Of a stretch of 64,000 nucleotides of DNA, positions 8,843-16,671 are shown piece by piece (the first letter of the stretch is position 1; the number at the start of each line of letters is the position of its first letter). Source of the stretch: Rufibacter roseolus (GTDB lineage Bacteria; Bacteroidota; Bacteroidia; Cytophagales; Hymenobacteraceae); contig NZ_JAFMSU010000001.1 in assembly GCF_017916365.1 (NCBI RefSeq), positions 992,001 through 1,056,000 on the forward strand, read 5' to 3'. Position numbers and translations under genes: made by a program. Under the pieces are notes generated by a model. That model was given only the letters and a program-made list of their open reading frames with translations, was not told the DNA's origin and did no database searches.

Positions 8843-9877
8843 TTATTTTATCTGGTATTCATCCACGCCGTGGCAACCCAGCCGGAAAGAAAAGCCCAAT
8901 TCCAGCATGACGCCGGTGGCTTCTTTGAGGTTAAAGAAAACCGGTCTGATGCCCGCGTGCACATTCAGGTAATTGACATAAACAGACGGCGCGCCATAGT
9001 AATAGTAAGCTTTGGGTTTGCCTACCTGGAAGAAGTAATGGCCTACCAGCCCGGGGCTGAAGCCCTGGAGTTGGGTCCAGTCTTTATCGTTGTTTCCTTC
9101 TTTGGCGGTGACGTTCTGGATGGCGTAGTTCAGCTCCAGTTGTACCAGGAACTCCTTTCTTTCCTTCGCCATCAAGGCCTTGTTCAAGCCTACGCCCAGG
9201 AGGAGGGTAGGTGGAGCGGTGTTCTGTTCCCGGTCTGAGGCAATGGGGTAGTCCTGCTTAAGTTTGTTTCCGTAGAAACTCATCAATAACCCTCCGCCAA
9301 TACCGTTCTTGCCCCTGTAGAGAATCTCTGTCTTCATACCGCCGCCCGGGCTCAGGTAATCGCCGGCCTTGCCTATAAAGGCATTGGCCATGCCCCCGAA
9401 GACAATATCCAGGCGCTGCCCCGATTTATGAATGTAGGCAAAGTCTTCGTACTTCGTCTCGTTGTACCTGATGGCCTCCTGGTACCCGTTACCGCCGCTC
9501 AGATTGCCATAGGTGGGGTATCGGAGTTTTAAATAGTAGATGGAGGCTTGCTTCTGACCATTCACTTCCTGCGGAATGAACCCGGGCAGCTTGGCCGAAG
9601 TGGCCTGTAAACTGTCTAAGATATCCCGTTCAGAAACCCCGTGGATGGCTTCCAGCGTAGGCACGCCTTCTTGGTCAATCTCGAAGATGAATTCAAGCTC
9701 TTTGTCCTCCAGCTTTTTGCGCTGCTCTTTGGTGAACCTGATTTTAAAGTATTTCAGCGCCAGGGCATTGAGGCCGCCCTTGGGCTCAGCCTGCACGGAA
9801 GCTGTATTTTGGCTGAACGCAGAAAAGGAAAGCAGCACCAGAAGCGCAGCAAAGGCGCCGGGAAGAAGATGTCTCAT
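8843..9877 (-). CDS. exported protein with TonB-C-like N-terminal domain and barrel-like C-terminus
   Basis: About 344 residues with a signal peptide (MRHLLPGAFAALLVLLSFSA, ending SAFSQ). Residues about 40-125 resemble the C-terminal domain of TonB-type energy transducers (FEIDQEGVPTLEAI..., then FIPQEVNGQKQASIYYLKLRYP). The remainder is rich in alternating Gly/Tyr strands (NGIGGGLLMSFYGNKL, GLVGHYFFQVGKPKAYYYYG) and suggests an outer-membrane beta-barrel. The ATG at 9877 begins the signal peptide, so the six residues encoded before it are excluded. No specific function is recognised. Confidence 0.65.
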   Translation of the reverse strand: MRHLLPGAFAALLVLLSFSAFSQNTASVQAEPKGGLNALALKYFKIRFTKEQRKKLEDKELEFIFEIDQEGVPTLEAIHGVSERDILDSLQATSAKLPGFIPQEVNGQKQASIYYLKLRYPTYGNLSGGNGYQEAIRYNETKYEDFAYIHKSGQRLDIVFGGMANAFIGKAGDYLSPGGGMKTEILYRGKNGIGGGLLMSFYGNKLKQDYPIASDREQNTAPPTLLLGVGLNKALMAKERKEFLVQLELNYAIQNVTAKEGNNDKDWTQLQGFSPGLVGHYFFQVGKPKAYYYYGAPSVYVNYLNVHAGIRPVFFNLKEATGVMLELGFSFRLGCHGVDEYQIK

Positions 9878-10041
9878 TTGGGGTGTAAAAAGCAAAAAGC
9901 GGCTACGCAGGAGAGGGCAATTCTTCCTCAGCGCAGGTAAGGTTTACCAAAGATAGTGGAACCCTGGGTTCCTGGCAACGCACAGCCATGCATCTCCAGC
10001 GGCAGCCATCTGAAAGCAAAAAGACGAGGCTGTTCCTGCTC

Positions 10042-10081
10042 CCGTTTCAGGCCCAAATTCAAGAATTCAGGTCTGAAACGG
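10042..10081. repeat. dispersed palindrome copy
   Basis: Arms CCGTTTCAGGC and GTCTGAAACGG around an AAATTC...GAATTC centre, 40 nt. It lies just downstream of the GntP gene stop. Confidence 0.7.
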
Positions 10082-10098
10082 ACTTCCTCCACGGGCAG

Positions 10099-11418
10099 TT
10101 AAATCACAAAAGCGTTCAAGGCCAGCACGCCCAGCAGACCAATGACCGAGACCAGGGTTTCCATGATAGACCAAGTGGCTATGGTGTCTGGAATGCTGAG
10201 GCTGAAGTATTCTTTGAACATCCAGAAGCCGGGGTCGTTCACGTGCGAGAACATGAGGCTGCCCGCGCCGGTGGCCAGGACCATGAGCTCGGGGCTGACG
10301 CCGGTGGCCGCGATAACGGGTAAGGTGATGCCCGCCGTGGTAATGGCCGCCACGGTGGCCGATCCCAGGCAAACCCGCAAAAGCGCCGCCACGCTCCAGG
10401 CCAGCACCAAAGGTGAAAGTGCCATGTCTTTGACCAGCGCCGTGATGTAATCGCCTACGCCGCTGTCTACCAATACCTGCTTGAGAGCGCCGCCGCCCCC
10501 AATGATGAGCATGATCATGGCCACGCTGCTCACTGAGCCCGAGAGCACCGCCATGATATCATCCATCTTACGGCCCCGGTTCAGGCCCAGCGTGTAGATG
10601 GCCAGGAAAACGGAGAGGAGCAGGGCAATGGCGGGATCGCCCACAAAGTCCAGGGCTTGGCGCAGAACGGAGGCATCTGGTAGCACCGCGTTGGCCAGCG
10701 TAGCCAGCGCCATGAGCAGCACCGGGAAAACGGCCGTAAAGAAACTCACCCCGAAACCCGGCATCTCTTCATCGGTGAAGATTCTGGGAGGTGCCAAACC
10801 GGCGGGCGGCGCGGCTTTGAACTTTGAAAGAAAGCGGGTGAAAATAGGTCCGGCCAGGATGATGGCAGGCACCGCGATGATGAGGCCGTAGATCAGCGTG
10901 AGCCCCATATCGGCTTTGTAGATGACGGCAATGGAGGTGGGGCCAGGATGCGGGGGCAGATACCCGTGGGTCACGGACAGCGCCGCCGCCATGGGAATGC
11001 CTACAAATAATAACGGCAACCCCGTAGAGGCCGCAATACTGAACACCAGCGGAATAAGCAGGATGAAGCCGGCATTGTAGAACATGGGCAACCCTACCAC
11101 AAACCCGGTCAGAATCATGGCCCATTGGATGTACCGCACTCCAAACTTTTTGATAAGACTCAAAGAAACGCGCTGTGCCGCGCCGCTGTCAGAAATCAGG
11201 CTGCCCAGCATGGACCCGAAACCAATGATCAAGGCGATGGAGCCCAGCGTGCTACCGATCCCGGTCTGCACCGAGGTGATGGCGTCTTTCACGGGCATCC
11301 CCTCGGCAATGCCTAAACCCAGGGCTACCAGAATTAGGGCCAGAAAGGCATTGAGCCGGAAGACAATCATCAGAACGAGCAAGGCAAGCACGGCAAGGGC
11401 AATCAGCAGGAGGGGCAT
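10099..11418 (-). CDS. GntP-family gluconate:H+ symporter-type permease
   Basis: A 439-residue inner-membrane transporter with about 12 hydrophobic helices. Signatures include the N-terminal LNAFLALILVALGLGIAEGM, the GIGSTLGSIALIIGFGSMLG helix, ALSVTHGYLPPHPGPT and the C-terminal ATGAGSLMFSHVNDPGFWMF, all typical of GntP/GntT permeases for gluconate and related sugar acids. Length equals the family norm. No kinase or catabolic gene lies adjacent, so the substrate is inferred from family only. Confidence 0.93.
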   Translation of the reverse strand: MPLLLIALAVLALLVLMIVFRLNAFLALILVALGLGIAEGMPVKDAITSVQTGIGSTLGSIALIIGFGSMLGSLISDSGAAQRVSLSLIKKFGVRYIQWAMILTGFVVGLPMFYNAGFILLIPLVFSIAASTGLPLLFVGIPMAAALSVTHGYLPPHPGPTSIAVIYKADMGLTLIYGLIIAVPAIILAGPIFTRFLSKFKAAPPAGLAPPRIFTDEEMPGFGVSFFTAVFPVLLMALATLANAVLPDASVLRQALDFVGDPAIALLLSVFLAIYTLGLNRGRKMDDIMAVLSGSVSSVAMIMLIIGGGGALKQVLVDSGVGDYITALVKDMALSPLVLAWSVAALLRVCLGSATVAAITTAGITLPVIAATGVSPELMVLATGAGSLMFSHVNDPGFWMFKEYFSLSIPDTIATWSIMETLVSVIGLLGVLALNAFVI

Positions 11419-11435
11419 AGGCCAGGGGCGGTTTG

Positions 11436-11470
11436 GTTTTAAGGCGTTTTCAGGAAAAAAGGCGGTAAAC
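11436..11470. repeat. dispersed palindrome copy
   Basis: GTTTTAAGGCGTTTTC, AGG, AAAAAAGGCGGTAAAC: 35 nt, directly upstream of the GntP start. Confidence 0.7.
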
Positions 11471-11598
11471 GTACGCAGAGAAAAGCGTTGAGCCAGGGAG
11501 CCTGTAGAAGGCAGAATTGGCTTCTTAAATGTAGAAAAGTTTCGGGTACCCGCCGCATGGAGTTTGGGCGTGTTGCACCGGAGAAGTGTTCGCGGGAT

Positions 11599-11630
11599 CG
11601 GTTTTTACCTTGTTTTCTGAAAATGTACGG
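11599..11630. repeat. dispersed palindrome copy, degraded
   Basis: CGGTTTTTACCTTGTTTTC, TG, AAAATGTACGG. The left half fits the family well and the right half is diverged. Confidence 0.5.
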
Positions 11631-11758
11631 ATAATGCAGGGTAGCAGGGCAGTTGCCAGAACTAGTTCCTGCAGATCAAGTAAGGGCATGAGAAGGGCAG
11701 GAACATCCGTGGAGATGGGCCGTACCTAGTTGTAATTTATTCCTTGAGCTATACCAGA

Positions 11759-13774
11759 ATGGTCTTATTGTCCTTGTCGCTGTTCAAACTTCCCCTGCAG
11801 GACCCGGTTTTGGTGTTTGCGGTCATCCTATTGGTGATCCTGTTTTCGCCCATGCTGTTCAACAAAATGGGGGTTCCGGGTATCCTGGGCCTCATCTTGT
11901 CTGGGGTGCTGCTGGGCCCGCACGGGTTGGGCGTGCTGGAGCGTGACGAAAGCGTGGTGCTGTTCAGTACCATCGGGTTGCTGTACATCATGTTCCTGGC
12001 CGGTCTGGAGATGGACATGGACGATTTCCGGGAAAACAAGAACAAGAGCATCGTCTTCGGGACGCTCACCTTCATTATCCCGCTGATTCTGGGATTTCTG
12101 GGCGCCCGCTTTGTGCTGGGCTATAGTCCGCTCTCGGCGTTTCTGCTGGCCAGTATGTTCTCCACGCATACGCTGGTGGCTTACCCCATCATCGGGCGGT
12201 TGGGCATCACGCAGCACCGAACCATGACACTTATCCTGGGCGGTACCATCATCACCGATGCGGCTGTTCTCATCATTCTGGCGGTGGTCACCAACCTGCA
12301 GAAGCCAGATCTGTCGCCTTTGTTCTGGGTGCAGTTTGCGGCGCAGCAGGCCCTGTTTGTGTTTATGGTGCTGTGGGGCGTGCCCCGCATCAGCCGCTGG
12401 TTTTTCAGGGCACTGGAGGGCGAAGGCAACGCGCAGTACCTGTTTGTGCTGGCCGTGGTGTTTCTGTCTGGGTTCATGGCGCATCTGGCCGGGGCCGAGC
12501 CGATCATTGGGGCGTTTTTGGCGGGTCTGGCTTTGAATCAGCTTATTCCCAGGGCCTCGCCGTTGATGCACCGCACCGAGTTTGTGGGCAATACGCTGTT
12601 CATCCCGTTTTTCCTCATCAGCGTGGGCATGCTGGTAGACGTGCGGGTCTTGCTGGAAGGTCCCGAGGCCTTGTTTGTGGCGGTGGTGATCATTGTCATC
12701 TCGTTCGCGGGTAAGTGGCTGGCGGCTTTCCTGACCCAGAAGATCTATGGGTTCGATCCGGATGAGCGCAGGCTGATTTTTGGCATGAGTAGTGCCCATG
12801 CGGCGGCTACCATTGCGGTAGTGCTTATTGGGTATAACCTCAAGATTCTGGACGTAAGGGCTCTGAACGGCACCATCCTGCTCATTCTGGTTTCCTGCCT
12901 CGTCAGTAGTATCGTGGCCGAGAAAGCCGGGCGGAAGATTGCCATCGCCATGGCCGACAAAGTACCCGAAGGCACCGAGGGCGACGAGCGCATTCTGATT
13001 CCGGTGGAAAACATGGAGCACCTGAAGCGCTTGCTGGATTTCTCTTTGCTCATCAAGAACCCCATTGCCCCGGAGCCGCTGATGCCGCTGGTGGTGGTCT
13101 CAGAGCACCATAACCCCGAGGATAAGATTAAACTGCACCAGCGCGATGTAACCTCCGTGATCCATGAAGTGACGGAGGACCCTGACCTGATACGGCCAGT
13201 GTACCGGGTGGATATCAACGTGGGCAACGGCATCATCAGGGCGGTGCGGGAGCTCCGGATCACCGAGGTGGTGATGGCCTGGAACGGCAAGCTCAGTGCC
13301 CGCGAGTGGTTTTGGGGCAGTATCCTGAATCGGGTGGTGAACCACACTACCGTGCAGACCATCTTCTGTAAATTCTGCGACCCTTTAAATACCATCCAGA
13401 CCATTATTGTGGTGGTGCCCCGTAACTCTGAGCGGGAGGCCGGGTTCCCGTTCTGGGTGAACACCATCCTGCAACTCGCCAAAGGAGCCGGCGCCAGAAT
13501 CAGGATCTTGGGCGCGAAAGGGACCTTACAGACGCTGGAGAACTTTGTGCAGGACCAGGACCGCTACACCGTGAACATCAGCTATGAGCTGTATGAGAAC
13601 TGGGACAATTTCCCAACGCTGGCCAAGGAGGTCACCCAGAATGATCTGTTCACGGTGGTGCTGGGCAGGCCGCACACCGTTTCGTACCGCCCAGAGTTCA
13701 ACGTGGTGCCCCGCTACCTTTCCCGCTATTTCCAGGACGTGAGCTACGCCATTCTGTACCCAGAGCAGAAGTAA
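11759..13774 (+). CDS. CPA2-type cation:proton antiporter with cytosolic UspA-like tail
   Basis: About 671 residues. Residues 1-395 form 12-13 membrane helices of the Kef/CPA2 Na+(K+)/H+ exchanger type, with GVPGILGLILSGVLLGPHGLG, the MFLAGLEMDMDDF motif and ISFAGKWLAAF. The C-terminal 270 residues are soluble and hold two UspA-like halves (ERILIPVENMEHLKRLLDF and QTIIVVVPRNSEREAG), probably a regulatory nucleotide-binding module. The ATG at 11759 is favoured over an in-frame TTG 15 nt upstream. It is monocistronic and convergent with the next gene. Confidence 0.9.
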   Translation: MVLLSLSLFKLPLQDPVLVFAVILLVILFSPMLFNKMGVPGILGLILSGVLLGPHGLGVLERDESVVLFSTIGLLYIMFLAGLEMDMDDFRENKNKSIVFGTLTFIIPLILGFLGARFVLGYSPLSAFLLASMFSTHTLVAYPIIGRLGITQHRTMTLILGGTIITDAAVLIILAVVTNLQKPDLSPLFWVQFAAQQALFVFMVLWGVPRISRWFFRALEGEGNAQYLFVLAVVFLSGFMAHLAGAEPIIGAFLAGLALNQLIPRASPLMHRTEFVGNTLFIPFFLISVGMLVDVRVLLEGPEALFVAVVIIVISFAGKWLAAFLTQKIYGFDPDERRLIFGMSSAHAAATIAVVLIGYNLKILDVRALNGTILLILVSCLVSSIVAEKAGRKIAIAMADKVPEGTEGDERILIPVENMEHLKRLLDFSLLIKNPIAPEPLMPLVVVSEHHNPEDKIKLHQRDVTSVIHEVTEDPDLIRPVYRVDINVGNGIIRAVRELRITEVVMAWNGKLSAREWFWGSILNRVVNHTTVQTIFCKFCDPLNTIQTIIVVVPRNSEREAGFPFWVNTILQLAKGAGARIRILGAKGTLQTLENFVQDQDRYTVNISYELYENWDNFPTLAKEVTQNDLFTVVLGRPHTVSYRPEFNVVPRYLSRYFQDVSYAILYPEQK

Positions 13775-13783
13775 GCCCGAGTG

Positions 13784-13819
13784 GTTTTTGGCTTGTTTTT
13801 CCGGAATCCGGATTAAAAC
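13784..13819. repeat. dispersed palindrome copy
   Basis: Exactly 36 nt: GTTTTTGGCTTGTTTTTC, CGG, AATCCGGATTAAAAC. It lies between convergent genes. Confidence 0.65.
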
Positions 13820-13832
13820 GCGGGAGGCTTGT

Positions 13833-15251
13833 TCAGGCGGCAATCCGTTTGAGCATGTTGCTGAAAATAAAGGCGTGAAACGGCAGCACTGAGTACCAGT
13901 ACAACCGGCCCCACAAGCCCAGCGGCCGGAACGTGGCGGTCTGGTAAAGCGTCTGCCCGATGATCTTGAACTCCAGCCAGGCCTCGCCGGGCAGCTTCAT
14001 CTCGGCGTAGAGCAGGAGGCGTTTCTCCTCGCGGTCGGCGTAGAGCACGCGCCAGAAATCCAGCGACTCGCCGGCATGGATCATGGTGCTGTTCTTCCGG
14101 CCACGCCTCAGACCCACCCCTCCGAATAGCTTGTCAATAAACCCGCGCAGTTGCCAGAGCCAGTTGGCATAATACCAGCCGTTCTCACCCCCAATAGACC
14201 AGATCTTGTGCACCGATTTGTCTACCTGGGTTACTTCGGCCTCGCGTTTATCAGTGAAGCACCCGAAGGTAGGCACGGTGAGCAGCTTGGAGATTCCCTC
14301 GTTGAGTACGTTGCTGGACAAAGCGTCTTTCCAGCTGGCAATCACGCCCTCGTTCTGGATGCGGTCAAAAGCCAGTTTGATGGCGGTGTCATAGGGTAGC
14401 AGTGTGATCTTCAAAAATTCCTGGAGCCGGTTGTCCTGGCAGATGACTTCCACGCGCATGCTCTGCACCAGGTTGGTGGCCAGTGTGTACGAGGTGGAAG
14501 TGACAAAATACAGCCAGTACGAGGAGAGTTTAGGCGTCATAACCGGCACGGTGAGAATGGTGCGCTTGAGCCCACGGACCTTCGCAAAACCCAGCAGCAT
14601 TTCTTTGTACGTGAGCACATCGGGGCCGCCAATGTCAAAGCTCTGGTCATACAACTCTTCTTGGCCTAACACGCCTTTGAGGTACTCAATCACGTTTCGG
14701 ATGGCGATGGGCTGCGATTTGGTGTTGAGCCATTTGGGTGCGATCATGATAGGCAGTTTCTCTACCAGGTCGCGCATGATCTCAAAAGAGGCGCTACCCG
14801 AGCCCAGGATGATGCCGGCCCGCAGCGTAGTCAGGTGATACCTGCCCGAGGCCAGGATTCCCTCTACTTTTTTCCTTGATTGCAGGTGCTTGGATAAGTG
14901 CTGGTCATTGGTGATGCCACCCAGGTAGATGACCTGTTTTGCGCTTGTTTTCTGGATTCTGTCCCTGAAATGAAGGGCTGTGGTGCGCTCCAGCTTCTCA
15001 AAGTCCTCGCCCTCCGCCGCCATGGAGTGAATAAGGTAATAGGCCGCCTCAATGTCATCTGGGATCACCGCCAGTGAGGCCTGGTCCAGGAAGTCTACTT
15101 CAATGACCTGTAGCTTTTCTGAGCTGTATTTGCCTTCGTCGAACCGGTTCCGGTCCCGCACACAGCACACCACTTCATGACCGTCTTTCAACAGCGCCGG
15201 CAGCAGGCTCTGCCCGATGTATCCCGTGGTGCCGGTAAGTAGGATTTTCAT
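13833..15251 (-). CDS. NAD(P)-binding SDR-type protein with C-terminal DUF2867
   Basis: A 472-residue two-domain protein. Residues 1-215 are an atypical short-chain dehydrogenase Rossmann domain beginning MKILLTGTTGYIGQSLLPAL, related to NmrA/complex-I-subunit-like epimerases (VIYLGGITND). The C-terminal part (about 320-472) matches the DUF2867 pattern: WSIGGENGWYYANWLWQLRG, then the SLDFWRVLY and PGEAWLEF blocks. The physiological substrate is unknown. No operon partner is evident. Confidence 0.88.
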   Translation of the reverse strand: MKILLTGTTGYIGQSLLPALLKDGHEVVCCVRDRNRFDEGKYSSEKLQVIEVDFLDQASLAVIPDDIEAAYYLIHSMAAEGEDFEKLERTTALHFRDRIQKTSAKQVIYLGGITNDQHLSKHLQSRKKVEGILASGRYHLTTLRAGIILGSGSASFEIMRDLVEKLPIMIAPKWLNTKSQPIAIRNVIEYLKGVLGQEELYDQSFDIGGPDVLTYKEMLLGFAKVRGLKRTILTVPVMTPKLSSYWLYFVTSTSYTLATNLVQSMRVEVICQDNRLQEFLKITLLPYDTAIKLAFDRIQNEGVIASWKDALSSNVLNEGISKLLTVPTFGCFTDKREAEVTQVDKSVHKIWSIGGENGWYYANWLWQLRGFIDKLFGGVGLRRGRKNSTMIHAGESLDFWRVLYADREEKRLLLYAEMKLPGEAWLEFKIIGQTLYQTATFRPLGLWGRLYWYSVLPFHAFIFSNMLKRIAA

Positions 15252-15370
15252 GGCGGTGGCTGAATCAGAAAATGTCCTGCTTTGTAACAGCCTGGTTCCG
15301 GATTTGTTCTGGGGTGTGGTATCAGAAGGACTAAGCTATGGTAGATGGGCCGGTAGAAGGAGGCATAAAC

Positions 15371-15796
15371 TTAAAAGGTGACTTTAAGGCCCAAAGTTGG
15401 TACCGACCTGTTCATCAGGGTTCCCTGTTGGGGTAGGGGAATTGGCGTATAACTGAACTCGGGAGACATTGCCTTCCTTTTGTTGTTTCCGGCCGAGATA
15501 AAGGAAATGCCTCCGCCAATCAGGGAGACAAGCCCAGTAGTGGCCAGTATGCCCCCAAATAAAATATCACCATCCCCATCTCCGGAGCTACCAAAAAGGG
15601 AGGCGCTACTTGTGGCGATTACTACCCCTGTGGTCATCAATCCTAAACCAATTCCGGAGAGGGCCCAGCCGCCAGACCTGTGTGATTTACTTTTTTGTAA
15701 ATAATATTCCTGAGCAGGCGTCCTTCCCTTTTGACCTTGACCGTAGGATGTAGTAGTCAGAAAGAGAAGTGCCAGAGAAAAGATGGTGAGTTTCAT
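15371..15796 (-). CDS. small exported protein of unknown function, tandem paralogue 1
   Basis: 141 residues with a signal peptide (MKLTIFSLALLFLTTTSYGQ) and two glycine-rich hydrophobic helices. It is clearly related to the next gene: both share a YYLxK motif after the signal, GGxISFISAGxNKR/ISFISAGQNKR, and the ending PLPQQG..M....PT.GLKV.F. The family is not recognised. The upstream region carries a 39-nt element also found upstream of the paralogue. It probably arose by tandem duplication. Confidence 0.75.
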   Translation of the reverse strand: MKLTIFSLALLFLTTTSYGQGQKGRTPAQEYYLQKSKSHRSGGWALSGIGLGLMTTGVVIATSSASLFGSSGDGDGDILFGGILATTGLVSLIGGGISFISAGNNKRKAMSPEFSYTPIPLPQQGTLMNRSVPTLGLKVTF

Positions 15797-15810
15797 GGTT
15801 GCTATTTCAA

Positions 15811-15849
15811 GTGCCTACTCTTCCAAAATGCAGTTTTCGGCTTCTCTGT
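15811..15849 (-). promoter_or_regulatory. conserved 5' element, copy 1
   Basis: 39 nt ending 14 nt before the ATG of the downstream paralogue, identical at 36 of 39 positions to 16343-16381. It reads on the minus strand as AGAGAAGCCGAAAACTGC, then AGAGTAGGCACT. It may be a shared promoter/5' UTR or unselected duplication. Confidence 0.45.
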
Positions 15850-15875
15850 TGTATGTTTTCTCGGAGGTGGGACCT

Positions 15876-16328
15876 TCAAAAAGCAACCTTTAAGCCCACT
15901 GTAGGGACCACTTTGGTCATCAAACCGCCCTGTTGCGGTAGGGGAACCTGTTCATAACCAACCGCCATAGACCTTGCCCTTCTTTTGTTTTGCCCAGCCG
16001 AGATAAAAGAGATGGTACCTATCACTACTCCTGCTACCCCAGCTACTGCCATTATTCCCGAAGTAGCGCCATTGTTGGATTTTTGCGTTCCTAATGAAGT
16101 GATACTGGTAGCTGCATCACCCCAAGCCAAAGCAAAGCTGAGCCCCATGAGTGCAACCCCGGTTGGGGTAAGAATCCAGCCTCTCACCATGTTCGCTTCC
16201 CTTTTCTCTAAATAATACGCTTTCGTGTATTTGGAGGCTCCTTTGGTAGGCGTAGGAGTGACAGGGGGTTGGCTGTAAGCAGTGGTGGCCAGGATCAGGA
16301 AGGCTAAGGCAAGTACAATCTTTTTCAT
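15876..16328 (-). CDS. small exported protein of unknown function, tandem paralogue 2
   Basis: 150 residues with a signal peptide (MKKIVLALAFLILATTAYSQ). It shares the overall plan of the neighbouring 141-residue protein: YYLEKREANMVRGW, two small-residue-rich hydrophobic helices, SFISAGQNKRRA and the tail VPLPQQGGLM then PTVGLKVAF. Function is unknown; glycine-zipper-like helices suggest a membrane-associated or outer-membrane protein. It is 79 nt upstream of its paralogue, with its own copy of the conserved 5' element. Confidence 0.75.
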   Translation of the reverse strand: MKKIVLALAFLILATTAYSQPPVTPTPTKGASKYTKAYYLEKREANMVRGWILTPTGVALMGLSFALAWGDAATSITSLGTQKSNNGATSGIMAVAGVAGVVIGTISFISAGQNKRRARSMAVGYEQVPLPQQGGLMTKVVPTVGLKVAF

Positions 16329-16342
16329 AAGAATCGGGTTTA

Positions 16343-16381
16343 GTGCCTACTCTTTCAATAGGCAGTTTTCGGCTTCTCTGT
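16343..16381 (-). promoter_or_regulatory. conserved 5' element, copy 2
   Basis: Second copy of the 39-nt element, 14 nt upstream of the ATG of the second paralogue. In this copy TGCCTA pairs with TAGGCA, giving a possible small hairpin in the transcript leader. Confidence 0.45.
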
Positions 16382-16616
16382 CAATGCCTGTGCGATATGG
16401 TATAAGTCAGAGGGAAATACCGGGGCAGAAAACAGCTTTCAAAAAGGATATAGCCGGTTCTTACCCGTTTGGCGGACCTATTAGGGGGAGGGGGAATTGA
16501 TCACTGAATATACTTATTTGCCTTGTAAGTAGCTGTAAGATAGGTGTTATTGTTGTGAAAATACTTACGACTAGGTATATGCTTTCCGCCCGGTTTCTGG
16601 AAAACGGTTCCAAAAC

Positions 16617-16650
16617 AGCAAAGCCCGGAGATAGGTCTCCAGGCTTTGCT
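16617..16650. terminator. hairpin terminator of the GH9 gene
   Basis: AGCAAAGCC pairs with GGCTTTGCT, with an inner GGAGA/TCTCC stem. It lies about 20 nt after the GH9 stop on the minus strand. The T-run is weak, so termination efficiency is uncertain. Confidence 0.6.
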
Positions 16651-16671
16651 GCAGTAGGTAAGATGGTAAGG

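Larger units (their letters stand above)
11419..11758. other. 340-nt divergent intergenic region
   Basis: Separates the divergent GntP and antiporter genes. It holds two dispersed-palindrome copies (11436-11470 and 11599-11630). No other gene or RNA recognised. Confidence 0.5.

Noticed and set aside
11828-13021. 397-codon minus-strand open frame
   Set aside because: Lies wholly opposite the antiporter gene; low-complexity Q/H/R-rich translation typical of a shadow frame.
16506-16530. GAATATACT near 16.5 kb resembling the array leader box
   Set aside because: Only a 9-10-nt match; no following GTTRRRY, attC or cassette-like gene.
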